Positions 7,304-14,973 of a stretch of 64,000 bases of DNA are shown piece by piece. The notes beneath the pieces were generated by a model. That model was given only the letters and a program-made list of their open reading frames with translations. It was not told the origin of the DNA and searched no databases. The stretch's first letter is position 1. Each line of letters opens with the position of its first letter. Made by a program: the position numbers and the translations under genes. Origin of the DNA: an uncultured bacterium (GTDB lineage Bacteria; Cyanobacteriota; Vampirovibrionia; Gastranaerophilales; Gastranaerophilaceae); contig CACYTP010000002.1 in assembly GCA_902777385.1 (NCBI GenBank), forward strand, positions 1 through 64,000, read 5' to 3'.

Positions 7304-7615
7304 TTAGTATTCAAAATCATTATCTGCGGATTCTAATTCTTTAGCTTTTTGCAGTTTTTGTGATTTAAGCATATTGTTAAATTTTCTGAACTGTCTTTCC
7401 AGTTTATATTTTGCTAAATCAACCGATTCAAGAGCCTGTTTTTTAGCTTCTTGAATAGAAGGTGCATTCTTTTCGTAGAATTCACAAGCGGCTTCTTTCA
7501 GCTTTTGTCTCGATTCTTCTCCCGGTTTTGGGGCATATAATACTCCGGCAACAATGCCGCCAACTACACCCGCAAGCAAACCTAACCCGAATGCCAACGA
7601 TTTATTTTTGCACAT
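7304..7615 (-). CDS. YtxH-like small envelope protein (second copy)
   Basis: This is a 103-residue paralogue of the protein at 6578-6853. It has a glycine-rich helix (FGLGLLAGVVGGIVAGVLYA) followed by the YtxH motif YAPKPGEESRQKL and a charged helical tail. AAGGAAGGAA upstream gives a good ribosome-binding site. The gap to the DUF948-like gene is 17 bp, so they should be co-transcribed. The function is not known. Confidence 0.8.
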   Translation of the reverse strand: MCKNKSLAFGLGLLAGVVGGIVAGVLYAPKPGEESRQKLKEAACEFYEKNAPSIQEAKKQALESVDLAKYKLERQFRKFNNMLKSQKLQKAKELESADNDFEY

Positions 7616-7676
7616 AGTTTCCTTCCTTTCACTTAATGAACTTATTATAACATATTTTTATATTTTGACAAGGCTC

Positions 7677-8036
7677 TTAGGCAGGAATGCTTGTCCAGAA
7701 ATCTTTTAGAATTAATCCATATTGCAATATTGCGGCTGCTTTTTTAAATCTTATTTTGAGTACAAATAAGATTGCATATATTAGAACCAGATTTATCATT
7801 TTACGTCTTAACTCAACTTTTTTCTTTGTAAAAAATCCGGTAATATTACCAATTATGTTTTGAGTCGTTTTCAGAATGTTTCGTACTTCAATAACTGTTT
7901 TTACTAAATCTGTACCGCAGTTAAGAATATCAGCCTTGGCACAATTTACTTTTTTATCACACTTTAACACCAGACTAATTATAAACCCTGTTATTATTAG
8001 TTCTGCTATAAAAATTGTTGCAATAAATACATACAT
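7677..8036 (-). CDS. Small membrane protein of unknown function
   Basis: The 119-residue product has an N-terminal membrane helix (about residues 2-24), a middle segment with two or three cysteines, and a second hydrophobic stretch near residues 80-95. I recognise no family. It is the first gene of the YtxH/DUF948 set, 61 bp upstream of the second gene. AGGAAAA serves as ribosome-binding site, and a possible TATAAT lies some 30 bp before the start. The company it keeps suggests an envelope role. Confidence 0.6.
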   Translation of the reverse strand: MYVFIATIFIAELIITGFIISLVLKCDKKVNCAKADILNCGTDLVKTVIEVRNILKTTQNIIGNITGFFTKKKVELRRKMINLVLIYAILFVLKIRFKKAAAILQYGLILKDFWTSIPA

Positions 8037-8121
8037 TTTTATTTTCCTGAAATTTGTATTATTATAATACTATATTATATTAGATAAGATGTTATTTTAA
8101 AATACGTCTAAAGGACTATTT

Positions 8122-9447
8122 ATGTTAGATAATTTAAAATTTTACCTGTCATTATTGATTGCAAGAAGTGCTTATATGGGTGTCCGCTTATTGGCACATT
8201 CTTCGGGAACTTCTTTTGCAGGTAAGACAGTTTTAAAATTTTATCCAAAATTTTTATCTCATTGCAGCAAATATATACATGAGGGCATTGTTACCGTATC
8301 CGGAACTAATGGTAAAACAACGACCTCCGGTCTTGTTTCTCATATACTCAATACTGCAAAAAAATCCGTTATACACAATCTAAAGGGTGCAAATATGCTG
8401 ACAGGTGTTGCAAATGCGTTTGCACTGGAGTTAGCTCCGTCAAAACGTTTTGATTACGCAGTTATAGAATCTGATGAAGCGTATTTACATAAACTGTATG
8501 ATTATATAAAATCTGATTTTCTGATAGTGACTAATCTCTTTCGTGATCAACTTGACAGATATGGAGAATTGGCGACTACTGCTTCGTATATTCAAAAAGC
8601 AATTGATAAAAATAAAAATCTGAAATTAATTTTGAATGCTGATGATCCTTTGGTTTCTAATTTTGGTAAAAATAGAGATGATGTTGTATATTACGGATTT
8701 GAAGATGTTGAATACTGTTATGATGTCGACAAATCGAATGCACCGACAGAGGTTTTCAATTGCGTGTGCGGAAAACCTTTAGAGTACTCAAAACGCTTTT
8801 TTGCTCAGCAAGGGCATTATTCTTGTTCTTGCGGATACAAAAGACCGGAGTGTAAATATAAAGCATCAGTAAAAGTTTATTCGGATTATTCAGAGATAAG
8901 AGTAGAGGATAAAATATTTGTAACTCATCTTGTAGGATTATATAATGCATATAACGCATTGGCAGCGATTATATTTGCTCTTGAAAGCGGTTTTTCTTTT
9001 GAGGTAATTCAAGAAGCTTTAAATTCGTACAAGTCAATTTTTGGCAGAACTGAGAAAAGGCTGATAAACGGTCATCAGACATTAATTCAGCTGATAAAAA
9101 ATCCTACAGGTGCAAGTGAAGTACTTAAAACTGTTGATTTGAATTCAAATATTGTAATTGCTATTAACGATAATTATGCTGATGGCAGAGATATTTCATG
9201 GCTTTGGGATAGCGATTTTGAGCAATTAAAAAATGCTAAAAAACAAGTTATTGCTTCGGGAATAAGGGCAAATGACATGGCTACAAGATTAAAATATGCC
9301 GGAATTCCTCAGGGAAAAATAGTTATCGAACCATCTGTGAAAAAGGCAATTGAACTTGCAACAAACGGTGCAGATAAGTCCGAAAATGTTACAATTTTGC
9401 CGTCATATACAGCGTTGTTGAAAATTAATAAGGAGAAATTTGAATAA
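8122..9447 (+). CDS. murT: Lipid II isoglutaminyl synthase, MurT subunit
   Basis: This 441-residue Mur-ligase-family protein has the ATP site GTNGKTT at residues 61-67. A four-cysteine zinc insert follows (C214, C216, C235, C237), and a C-terminal DUF1727-type domain. That combination defines MurT, which with the glutaminase GatD amidates the D-glutamate of lipid II. The start has AAAGGA upstream. Normally gatD is the next gene, but here pdxJ follows with a one-base TAATG overlap, and no GatD-like frame is found in the window. The partner is presumably elsewhere or replaced. Confidence 0.88.
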   Translation: MLDNLKFYLSLLIARSAYMGVRLLAHSSGTSFAGKTVLKFYPKFLSHCSKYIHEGIVTVSGTNGKTTTSGLVSHILNTAKKSVIHNLKGANMLTGVANAFALELAPSKRFDYAVIESDEAYLHKLYDYIKSDFLIVTNLFRDQLDRYGELATTASYIQKAIDKNKNLKLILNADDPLVSNFGKNRDDVVYYGFEDVEYCYDVDKSNAPTEVFNCVCGKPLEYSKRFFAQQGHYSCSCGYKRPECKYKASVKVYSDYSEIRVEDKIFVTHLVGLYNAYNALAAIIFALESGFSFEVIQEALNSYKSIFGRTEKRLINGHQTLIQLIKNPTGASEVLKTVDLNSNIVIAINDNYADGRDISWLWDSDFEQLKNAKKQVIASGIRANDMATRLKYAGIPQGKIVIEPSVKKAIELATNGADKSENVTILPSYTALLKINKEKFE

Positions 9448-10157
9448 TGTTACTGGGTGTAAATATTGATCATGTCGCTACATTAAGAAATGCCAGAGGG
9501 GGAGTAGAACCTGACGTTATCAGTGCCGCACTGATTTGTGAAGCTAACGGCGGAACGTCCATTACTACCCATTTAAGGGAAGACAGACGCCATATAAAAG
9601 ATGAAGATGTTTATACTCTTATAAAAACCATAAAGACAAAATTAAATCTTGAAATGGCAATGGCGGATGATATTCAAAAAATTGCTCTTGAAATCAAGCC
9701 GCATTCAATATGTCTTGTTCCGGAAAAACGTCAGGAAATTACTACTGAAGGCGGTTTAGATGTTGCAGGTCAGTTAGATAGAGTTAGAGGGTTCATCAAG
9801 CCTTTATTGGATGCAGGTATTATTGTAAGCCTTTTCATCGATCCTGATGAGGCACAGGTTAAAGCTTCAGCAAAAACGGGGGCTCAGTTCATAGAGATGC
9901 ATACGGGCAGTTATTCTGAGGCGTTTGGAACGGATAGAGAGCAGGAAGAATTTTTGAAACTGAAAAATTCAGCACAGCTTGCTCAGTCGCTTGGTTTGAC
10001 TGTTAATGCAGGACATGGGCTAAATTATAAAAACGTACACAGAATGCACGAAATTGAAGGATTGTATGAACTTAATATAGGACATAGCATAATTTCAAGG
10101 GCTGTATTTACAGGGTTGCCGGAAGCTGTTTCAAAGATGGCTGAATTGATAAAATAA
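9447..10157 (+). CDS. pdxJ: Pyridoxine 5'-phosphate synthase
   Basis: The 236-residue TIM-barrel enzyme condenses 3-amino-1-hydroxyacetone phosphate with deoxyxylulose phosphate. The N-terminal LLGVNIDHVATLRNARGG and the HLREDRRHI segment are PdxJ signatures. The loop MHTGSYSEAF and NAGHGLNYKN complete the phosphate-binding face. Its ATG overlaps the murT stop (TAATG), indicating translational coupling. PLP made by this route would serve NifS, BioA and DapL encoded nearby. Confidence 0.95.
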   Translation: MLLGVNIDHVATLRNARGGVEPDVISAALICEANGGTSITTHLREDRRHIKDEDVYTLIKTIKTKLNLEMAMADDIQKIALEIKPHSICLVPEKRQEITTEGGLDVAGQLDRVRGFIKPLLDAGIIVSLFIDPDEAQVKASAKTGAQFIEMHTGSYSEAFGTDREQEEFLKLKNSAQLAQSLGLTVNAGHGLNYKNVHRMHEIEGLYELNIGHSIISRAVFTGLPEAVSKMAELIK

Positions 10158-10171
10158 AGGATTTTTGCGTT

Positions 10172-10486
10172 ATGAAATCAAAAGAAGAAATAATTGAAGA
10201 AATGCAGTTGGTAGTTGCTCAGATGAAGGCGGATGATATAGAAGAAAATCCTGATTCTGAAATAGAGTCATTTGAGTGTGATTGCTGCGGTCAGTTAAAG
10301 TGTCTTGCAGGTTCCGTAGAATATAGCGGTTACAGGTTATGCAATGATTGCGTACTGTTAGCCGAAACCGGATTTGCTCTCGGTAAAATTAAAAATGTCG
10401 AAGAACTGGTTGACGCAATGGAAGATACCAGACTTGAGGGATTGTGTAATATAATAAAAGAAGAAGAACGTAAGGCTAATAACTAA
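10172..10486 (+). CDS. Small cysteine-rich protein of unknown function
   Basis: The 104-residue acidic protein carries a probable zinc site built from CDCCGQLKC and, 20 residues later, CNDC. Helical, glutamate-rich segments flank it, and there is no membrane helix. I do not recognise the family. AAAGGA lies upstream of the ATG, and the gene follows pdxJ by 14 bp, so it is probably in the murT operon. A promoter separates it from the DUF2752 gene downstream. Confidence 0.6.
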   Translation: MKSKEEIIEEMQLVVAQMKADDIEENPDSEIESFECDCCGQLKCLAGSVEYSGYRLCNDCVLLAETGFALGKIKNVEELVDAMEDTRLEGLCNIIKEEERKANN

Positions 10487-10514
10487 TATCTATCCTCCAA
10501 TTATATGATTTTAC

Positions 10515-10543
10515 TTTACCGTTGATACAAAAACTGATATAAT
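10515..10543 (+). promoter_or_regulatory. Promoter of the DUF2752/TM2 gene set
   Basis: TTTACC (10515-10520) and TATAAT (10538-10543) are 17 bp apart, with TGA directly before the -10 (extended -10). The start codon of the first gene is about 30 bp downstream. Confidence 0.6.
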
Positions 10544-10575
10544 TCGTGATGTTCATTAATTATTAAGGATTTGCA

Positions 10576-10911
10576 TTGAAGAGGTTTATTAGAAATATTG
10601 ATTGGAATTTATTGTTTGTTGTAATGCTGCCGTTATTATTTTGTTTTGCAGTAAAGTTTTCTGTCACACATATACAGAGCAGTATTTGTATTTTTAAATT
10701 TATAACAGGACATGATTGTATCGGCTGCGGTATGACTCGAGCATTAAATGAGATTTTAAATTTGAATTTTGCAAGTGCTTATGCGTATAATCCAAGAGTT
10801 TTTATAGTTGCACCTTTGCTTGTTGTTGCGTGGGTTCAGACTTTAAATATAGCATTAAAAGAAAATAAAAAGTATCACTATAAAAGTGGTTATGTAGAAA
10901 GAGAAGAATAA
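10576..10911 (+). CDS. DUF2752 membrane protein
   Basis: The 111-residue protein has two or three membrane helices. Between them is the DUF2752 motif GHDCIGCGMTRA, followed by the conserved YNPRVF. The family is widespread and its role is not established. The start is TTG at 10576 with AAGGA seven bases upstream; no ATG fits. TM2-domain genes follow directly, a neighbourhood I also recall from other bacteria, so the products may act together in the membrane. Confidence 0.75.
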   Translation: MKRFIRNIDWNLLFVVMLPLLFCFAVKFSVTHIQSSICIFKFITGHDCIGCGMTRALNEILNLNFASAYAYNPRVFIVAPLLVVAWVQTLNIALKENKKYHYKSGYVEREE

Positions 10912-10924
10912 AAGGAGGTAGATT

Positions 10925-11236
10925 ATGGAAAATCAAAAAGATTACACTGTGACATTGTTATTATCATTCTTTTTAGGTGGTTTTGGTGTTCACAGATTTT
11001 ACACAGGTCATATCGGCTTAGGAATTTTACAATTATTGACACTAGGCGGTTGCGGTATCTGGGCACTTATTGATTTTATCAGAATTTGTTTTAACAACTT
11101 TAAAACAGCAAGCGGACAAGATTTAGCAAAACCTAATCTTCAGTTAGGTAAAATTTTCTTCTTCGTATGGATTGCATTGTTTATTCTGGGTATTTTATGC
11201 AATACACTATCACTGGGTACTTTATTTGCAGGTTAA
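10925..11236 (+). CDS. TM2-domain membrane protein
   Basis: The 103-residue product has two hydrophobic helices joined by the TM2 signature FGVHRFYTGH, and then LLTLGGCGIWALIDF. A third helix lies at the C-terminus. TM2 proteins are small membrane proteins of unclear function. AGGAGG immediately precedes the start. The next gene encodes a closely similar TM2 region after a zinc ribbon, which looks like a local duplication with domain gain. Confidence 0.82.
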   Translation: MENQKDYTVTLLLSFFLGGFGVHRFYTGHIGLGILQLLTLGGCGIWALIDFIRICFNNFKTASGQDLAKPNLQLGKIFFFVWIALFILGILCNTLSLGTLFAG

Positions 11237-11249
11237 GAGGTATTAAAAT

Positions 11250-11690
11250 ATGGGTACTAAAAAATGTATACATTGCGGCACTGAAATTGATGAGGCTGCT
11301 ACAAGATGTTATAAATGTAAAGAGTGGCAGACAGATTCAACTGATGCTCAGCAAAACTCTTTATTTGAACAGGATGCACCGCAAGACTTTTTGCCAACAG
11401 CATTGTTCGCTTGGTTCTTAGGTGCATTTGGTGTGCACCGTTTTTACACAGGCAATATCCCGATTGGTGTTGCACAGCTGTTAACATTAGGCGGGTGCGG
11501 AATATGGACTTATATTGACTTTATTTTGATTTGTTTTAACAAATTTAAAGACGGGCAAGGCAGACATTTGGCTAAATATAGTCCTAATATAGGTATTACA
11601 CTATTTGTATTATCTCTAATTCCGTTAGTACTGATACTGTTTGTCATAATTATGGCCTTTATTGCTGCAGCGTTGGCGGTAAAATCATAA
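11250..11690 (+). CDS. Zinc-ribbon plus TM2-domain membrane protein
   Basis: The 146-residue protein has an N-terminal zinc ribbon (CIHCG...CYKC, residues 6-24), a linker of 30 residues and a TM2 domain (FGVHRFYTGN, LLTLGGCGIW). The TM2 part is very similar to the preceding gene product, so the two are likely paralogues. The gap to the upstream gene is 13 bp. The ribbon would face the cytoplasm if the N-terminus is inside. The function is unknown. Confidence 0.8.
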   Translation: MGTKKCIHCGTEIDEAATRCYKCKEWQTDSTDAQQNSLFEQDAPQDFLPTALFAWFLGAFGVHRFYTGNIPIGVAQLLTLGGCGIWTYIDFILICFNKFKDGQGRHLAKYSPNIGITLFVLSLIPLVLILFVIIMAFIAAALAVKS

Positions 11691-11705
11691 GAGGAGAGTG
11701 AAGTT

Positions 11706-12188
11706 ATGTCAGGATTAAAATGTCCGTATTGCGGATGTGAAATATCAGGTACTGAAACGAAATGTTCTTCTTGCGGAAATGACTTGATAACTCAGTGTCA
11801 GTTCTGTAAACAGTCAATATCGGTTTACGAAGAGGTTTGTCCGTATTGTTCTACCAGATTAAAAAAGAAAAACTATAAAAACTGGTTTTATGGTGTCGGA
11901 CTTGCATTGAGTATAATGTGGGCATTGCTGATGAGCGGAATAATTGTTGTTTTTGTTCATTATCCGACTTTGCTTAAATATACAAGCAAACGTGGTGATG
12001 ATTTTGCAAGTTCATTTATTGAGTTATGCTTTAAACTTGTGATTGTAACTTGTGTTCCTTATATAATATCACTTGTTAAAAAGTATAACGTTAAGGCATC
12101 TGTTATTTCGTTAGTAATAAATATCATCCTTGCAATAGCATTTTCAGTTTATGTATTGCACTTGAATGTGTTAGCGAGAGCTCATTAA
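11706..12188 (+). CDS. Double zinc-ribbon membrane protein
   Basis: The 160-residue protein begins with two zinc ribbons (CPYCGC...CSSCG and CQFCK...CPYC, residues 6-50). Three membrane helices follow at about residues 60-85, 100-120 and 130-152. It lacks the TM2 motif. GAGGAG lies upstream and only 15 bp separate it from the zinc-ribbon/TM2 gene, so the three form one operon. I see no catalytic residues, and the function is unknown. Confidence 0.72.
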   Translation: MSGLKCPYCGCEISGTETKCSSCGNDLITQCQFCKQSISVYEEVCPYCSTRLKKKNYKNWFYGVGLALSIMWALLMSGIIVVFVHYPTLLKYTSKRGDDFASSFIELCFKLVIVTCVPYIISLVKKYNVKASVISLVINIILAIAFSVYVLHLNVLARAH

Positions 12189-12205
12189 TTATAAATAAAA
12201 TATAA

Positions 12206-12235
12206 AAAACGGGCCGACAAATGTCGACCCGTTTT
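12206..12235. terminator. Shared terminator between convergent genes
   Basis: A near-perfect 14-bp inverted repeat (AAAACGGGCCGACA and TGTCGACCCGTTTT) has A and T tracts on both sides. It can end the plus-strand TM2 operon and the minus-strand fabI. Confidence 0.85.
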
Positions 12236-12251
12236 ATTTTGCAAATTTATG

Positions 12252-13067
12252 TTATTGTCTTGCAGAAATTGCGTTAGCGATAATTTCCATTTCTTCCAAT
12301 GAAGCATAAACAGCATGGCAACCGCAGTCGACATATAAAATTTGACCTGTTGTACCTGTTGATAAATCTGAAGCTAAGTACAAACCTGCTTTACCAACAT
12401 CTTCAAGTGCAACATTTCTGTTGAGAGGAGCTTTTGCAACAGCTGCTTTAAGCATCTTGTCAAATCCTGAGATACCCTTAGCGGCAAGAGTTTTAACAGC
12501 ACCTGCTGAAATACAGTTAACACGAACTCCTTTTTTACCGAGGTCAGCTGCCAAATATCTCATAGATGATTCTAATGCAGCTTTAGCAACACCCATTACG
12601 TTGTAATTTGCTACAACATATTCAGAACCAAGATAAGTCATTGCAAATATTGAACCGCCTTCGTTCATAATCGGTTCAGCATGACGGCATAAAGATATTA
12701 GAGAATATGCACTAACACCCATAGCTAAATCCCAACCTGCACGAGATGTGTCAATAAATCTGCCCTGTAAATCTTCTTTAGCGGCAAATGCAACAGCATG
12801 AACAACAAAGTCTAATTTCCCGTAAACTCTTTCGCATTCTTTGAATACGGCTGCAACTTCATCTTCTTTCGTAACATCACATGACATGATGATTTTTGCA
12901 CCCATTTCTTCTGCCAAAGGTCTTACACGTTTTTCCATTGGTTCGCCTGCATAAGTAAATGCAATTTCAGCACCTGCTTCGTACAATTGTCTTGCTATTG
13001 CGTATGCAATACCGTGAGTATTGGAAACACCAAAAATAATACCCTTTTTGCCTTCCATTAATTTCAT
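12252..13067 (-). CDS. fabI: Enoyl-[acyl-carrier-protein] reductase (NADH)
   Basis: This 271-residue short-chain dehydrogenase-like enzyme carries out the last reduction of each fatty-acid elongation cycle. The FabI nucleotide-binding start GIIFGVSNTHGIAYAIA and the catalytic YNVMGVAKAALE segment (Tyr with Lys seven residues later) are present. Length is normal. GGGAG lies upstream of the ATG. It is a single-gene unit ending at the shared terminator at 12206-12235. It would be the expected target of triclosan-type inhibitors if active. Confidence 0.95.
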   Translation of the reverse strand: MKLMEGKKGIIFGVSNTHGIAYAIARQLYEAGAEIAFTYAGEPMEKRVRPLAEEMGAKIIMSCDVTKEDEVAAVFKECERVYGKLDFVVHAVAFAAKEDLQGRFIDTSRAGWDLAMGVSAYSLISLCRHAEPIMNEGGSIFAMTYLGSEYVVANYNVMGVAKAALESSMRYLAADLGKKGVRVNCISAGAVKTLAAKGISGFDKMLKAAVAKAPLNRNVALEDVGKAGLYLASDLSTGTTGQILYVDCGCHAVYASLEEMEIIANAISARQ

Positions 13068-13194
13068 AGTTATAATCTCCCTTTTCTCAAATACTTAAAC
13101 TAAGATACAAGCTGATTCTATCATAAATATAAATCCATGGCAAGTTTGTGAAAAACTCTCGTTTTTCTGAAGCAGGGTTGAAAAATTCTAAAAG

Positions 13195-13427
13195 GCAGGC
13201 TAGTCTGCTCTTATAGAAGCTTCGCTCGTGGAATGCAAAGGTTAGTCGTGATAAAAATATAAGGGTTGCAGAAGTAAAAAAATATGTTATAATGATAATG
13301 TACAAAAACCACGGAGGATATTACCATGATTGAATTTAAGCATAGGGGGGGGGGTAAAATCCTCTCGTAGTAAAGGTTTACAAGATTTGCAGGCTAGCCT
13401 GCCTTTAGAGATGCTTCGCTCGTGGGA
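13195..13427 (+). repeat. Direct repeat pair flanking the prepilin start
   Basis: A segment of about 39 bp occurs at 13195-13233 and again at 13389-13427. Both copies begin GCAGGCTAG.CTGC and end with the shared 13-mer CTTCGCTCGTGG plus one or two bases. The first copy is upstream of the prepilin promoter; the second is inside its leader. The arrangement indicates that repeat units inserted or recombined across the gene's 5' end. Confidence 0.65.
13266..13293 (+). promoter_or_regulatory. Promoter of the prepilin-like gene
   Basis: TTGCAG (13266-13271) and TATAAT (13288-13293) with a 16-bp spacer stand just before GGAGG (13313-13317) and the ATG at 13326. The transcription and translation signals of this gene are intact although its leader is disrupted. 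Confidence 0.6.
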
Positions 13428-14420
13428 TTTTTTAAACCACGGTGAGGAAAGAATTAATCCTATTTTACGTCATCCTGAACAAAGACCAGTAAACAGTTCA
13501 TTACGGGATATTACTTTATGTCATCCCGAACTTGTTTCGGGATCTAGCCACAGTAAAACTTTAGGTAGTACTCAAAAAGAGAAGGTCGTAGCAAGTAGCA
13601 TGGGTCAGATGCTGAAACGGTCTTGGATTTGCTCCACGCTCGAACAGCCTCGTTTATGTGCCTTAAACGGCACAGTAAACTCGGTATTCTCGCTATCCGG
13701 ATTACACTTCGTTTCATCCGTCCGCAAATCCGCAGTTTAATCACCCTCGGTATTATTGGTGTTGTTGCGGCTCTGACACTGCCTACATTGATTGCAAATT
13801 ACCAAAAGCGTGTATATGTAACCCAGTTAAAGAAGTCGGTATCAGTCCTGTCCAACGGATTTAGGCTCATGATGGCACATGATGGAGTAACAGAATTAAA
13901 AGATACAACAGCGTTTAGTGGTATGTTAAATGAAAATAGATGCCAGAATGGAGGTTCTAATGGTACTAGTGGTAATTTACTTACCGATGAATGCCGTAGT
14001 ATGAAAGAGGGATTAGAGAGTGTGTTTTCAGGTATTCAGTTTGTTCCGTGTAACGGTAAATCGTCAAAAACATTGAACGGTGGAGATGCTCCTATTCCTG
14101 CACTCAAAAAGCTTTCAACCACTACATGTATACAGTTCCCTGATGGCTCTGAAATTATTCATTTCTCAGCTAAAAAAACAGGTGAGAATGTAGGTATAAT
14201 TGTTGATATTAACGGAGCTAAAAACCCAAATACTGTGGGCAGAGATATTTTTTGGCTGCATGTAAATAATAATGGACATATAACGGGCAGTTATAGTGAA
14301 GAAGAAAGTAAAAATTGGCGAACTGCAACAGATAGTAGATACAAATGTGAAATGGATGGCACAAGTTACGGCTATGGTTGTGCCGGCAGAGTACTTGAAG
14401 AAGATGCAATGAATTATTAA
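13326..14420 (+). pseudogene. Prepilin-like protein gene with a repeat-derived, frame-broken leader
   Basis: A good ribosome-binding site and ATG (13326) open a frame that begins MIEFKHRGGG and stops at 13368, just after a run of ten G (13345-13354). The pseudopilin body resumes at about 13735 as LITLGIIGVVAALTLPTLIA, the type IV prepilin hydrophobic helix. It stays open to 14420, with a C-terminal VDINGAKNPNTVGRDIF typical of this group. Between them lie about 390 bp of repeat sequence. One fewer G would put the start into the frame open to 13740, and one extra T at GTTTAA would join that to the helix. The FTLAE processing motif expected before LITLG is missing. The gene is broken, phase-variable or affected by homopolymer errors. 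From TTG 13623 the body frame is open, but without a leader. Confidence 0.65.
13525..13541. repeat. Inverted-repeat unit of the CCCGAA...TTCGGG type
   Basis: CCCGAA, a five-base spacer and TTCGGG form the core of a dispersed intergenic repeat whose translation reads CHPELVSGS. A degenerate relative (CATCCTGAAC) lies 45 bp upstream. Here the repeat sits inside the prepilin leader region. Such elements are usually non-autonomous. Confidence 0.55.
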
Positions 14421-14422
14421 AG

Positions 14423-14456
14423 CAGTGAACAGTAAACAGTGACCAGTGAACAGTTC
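14423..14456 (+). repeat. Short tandem GAACAGT-type repeat after the prepilin-like gene
   Basis: Four or five imperfect copies of a 7-mer (CAGTGAA/CAGTAAA/CAGTGAC) are strung together directly after the stop codon. The 15-mer ACCAGTGAACAGTTC at 14442-14456 recurs with one mismatch at 13485-13499 in the gene's leader, linking the repeats on both sides of the gene. Confidence 0.6.
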
Positions 14457-14490
14457 GTATCGGTGCTGTCGCACAGTTAAAATAAACCAT

Positions 14491-14671
14491 GTCATTGCGA
14501 GCAAATCAAAGGCTTGATTTGCGTGGCAATCCAGCTTATTTATCATAACAGTAAAATTTAATGGTAAGGTAATTAATTCTACAAATGATAAAACGGAGCA
14601 AATTTAAAATAATGAAACTTATTAAACAGATGTAAAAACGGCTGGATTGCTTCGCTGTCGCTCGCAATGAC
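14491..14671. repeat. Inverted pair of GTCATTGCGAGC...GCAATCCAGC elements
   Basis: The element GTCATTGCGAGC...GCAATCCAGC lies at 14491-14535 on the plus strand and at 14641-14671 in reverse complement, with 105 bp between them. This sequence type is a common dispersed intergenic repeat in several bacterial groups. The opposed copies could form a large hairpin or act as ends of a small non-autonomous element. Confidence 0.65.
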
Positions 14672-14691
14672 ATGAAATATAAAATTTGCCT

Positions 14692-14776
14692 AAAGGCAAT
14701 CCGATAGGTCGGGGAAATAATATAGTCATACTAATTATTTCAATCCTCCAAGATACCTGACCATCGGATTGCTTTT
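14692..14776. repeat. Inverted repeat AAAGGCAATCCGAT...ATCGGATTGCTTTT
   Basis: Arms at 14692-14710 and 14759-14776 are complementary over about 17 bp with two irregularities, and enclose a 48-bp AT-rich loop. The right arm ends in TTTTT on the plus strand, so it could end transcription from the prepilin-like gene. It may instead be another member of the dispersed repeats. Confidence 0.5.
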
Positions 14777-14817
14777 TATTATGTGTGTAAAGTGTGAAGT
14801 CTAGTGGAAAATCCGGC

Positions 14818-14907
14818 GGCATATAAGAGTAGGCTTTGCCAAAAATACCACGGAAAAAGTGTGAAAATATGCGGAAAAACTGGTGGCATATAAGAGTAGG
14901 CTTTGCC
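14818..14907 (+). repeat. Direct repeat pair GGCATATAAGAGTAGGCTTTGCC
   Basis: The same 23-mer occurs at 14818-14840 and 14885-14907, 67 bp apart, upstream of nusB. The spacer also carries related ACGGAAAAAGTGTGAAAAT/GCGGAAAAAC pieces. Together with the elements to the left it fills the 553 bp between the prepilin-like gene and nusB. I see no gene or RNA there. Confidence 0.65.
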
Positions 14908-14973
14908 TACCCTTGCAACCCTCTTTTTTTATGGTAATATAAATTTGTAAAAGATAATTAAAGAGGAAAATTT

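Noticed and set aside
13326-14420. CRISPR-like repeat array near the prepilin gene
   Set aside because: Repeats are of different kinds, irregularly spaced and partly inverted, with no spacers of equal length and no cas genes.
14166-14546. Open frames on the minus strand opposite the prepilin-like body
   Set aside because: The translations are low-complexity and Cys/His/Tyr-rich, as expected for an antisense shadow of the prepilin frame; no start signals are visible.
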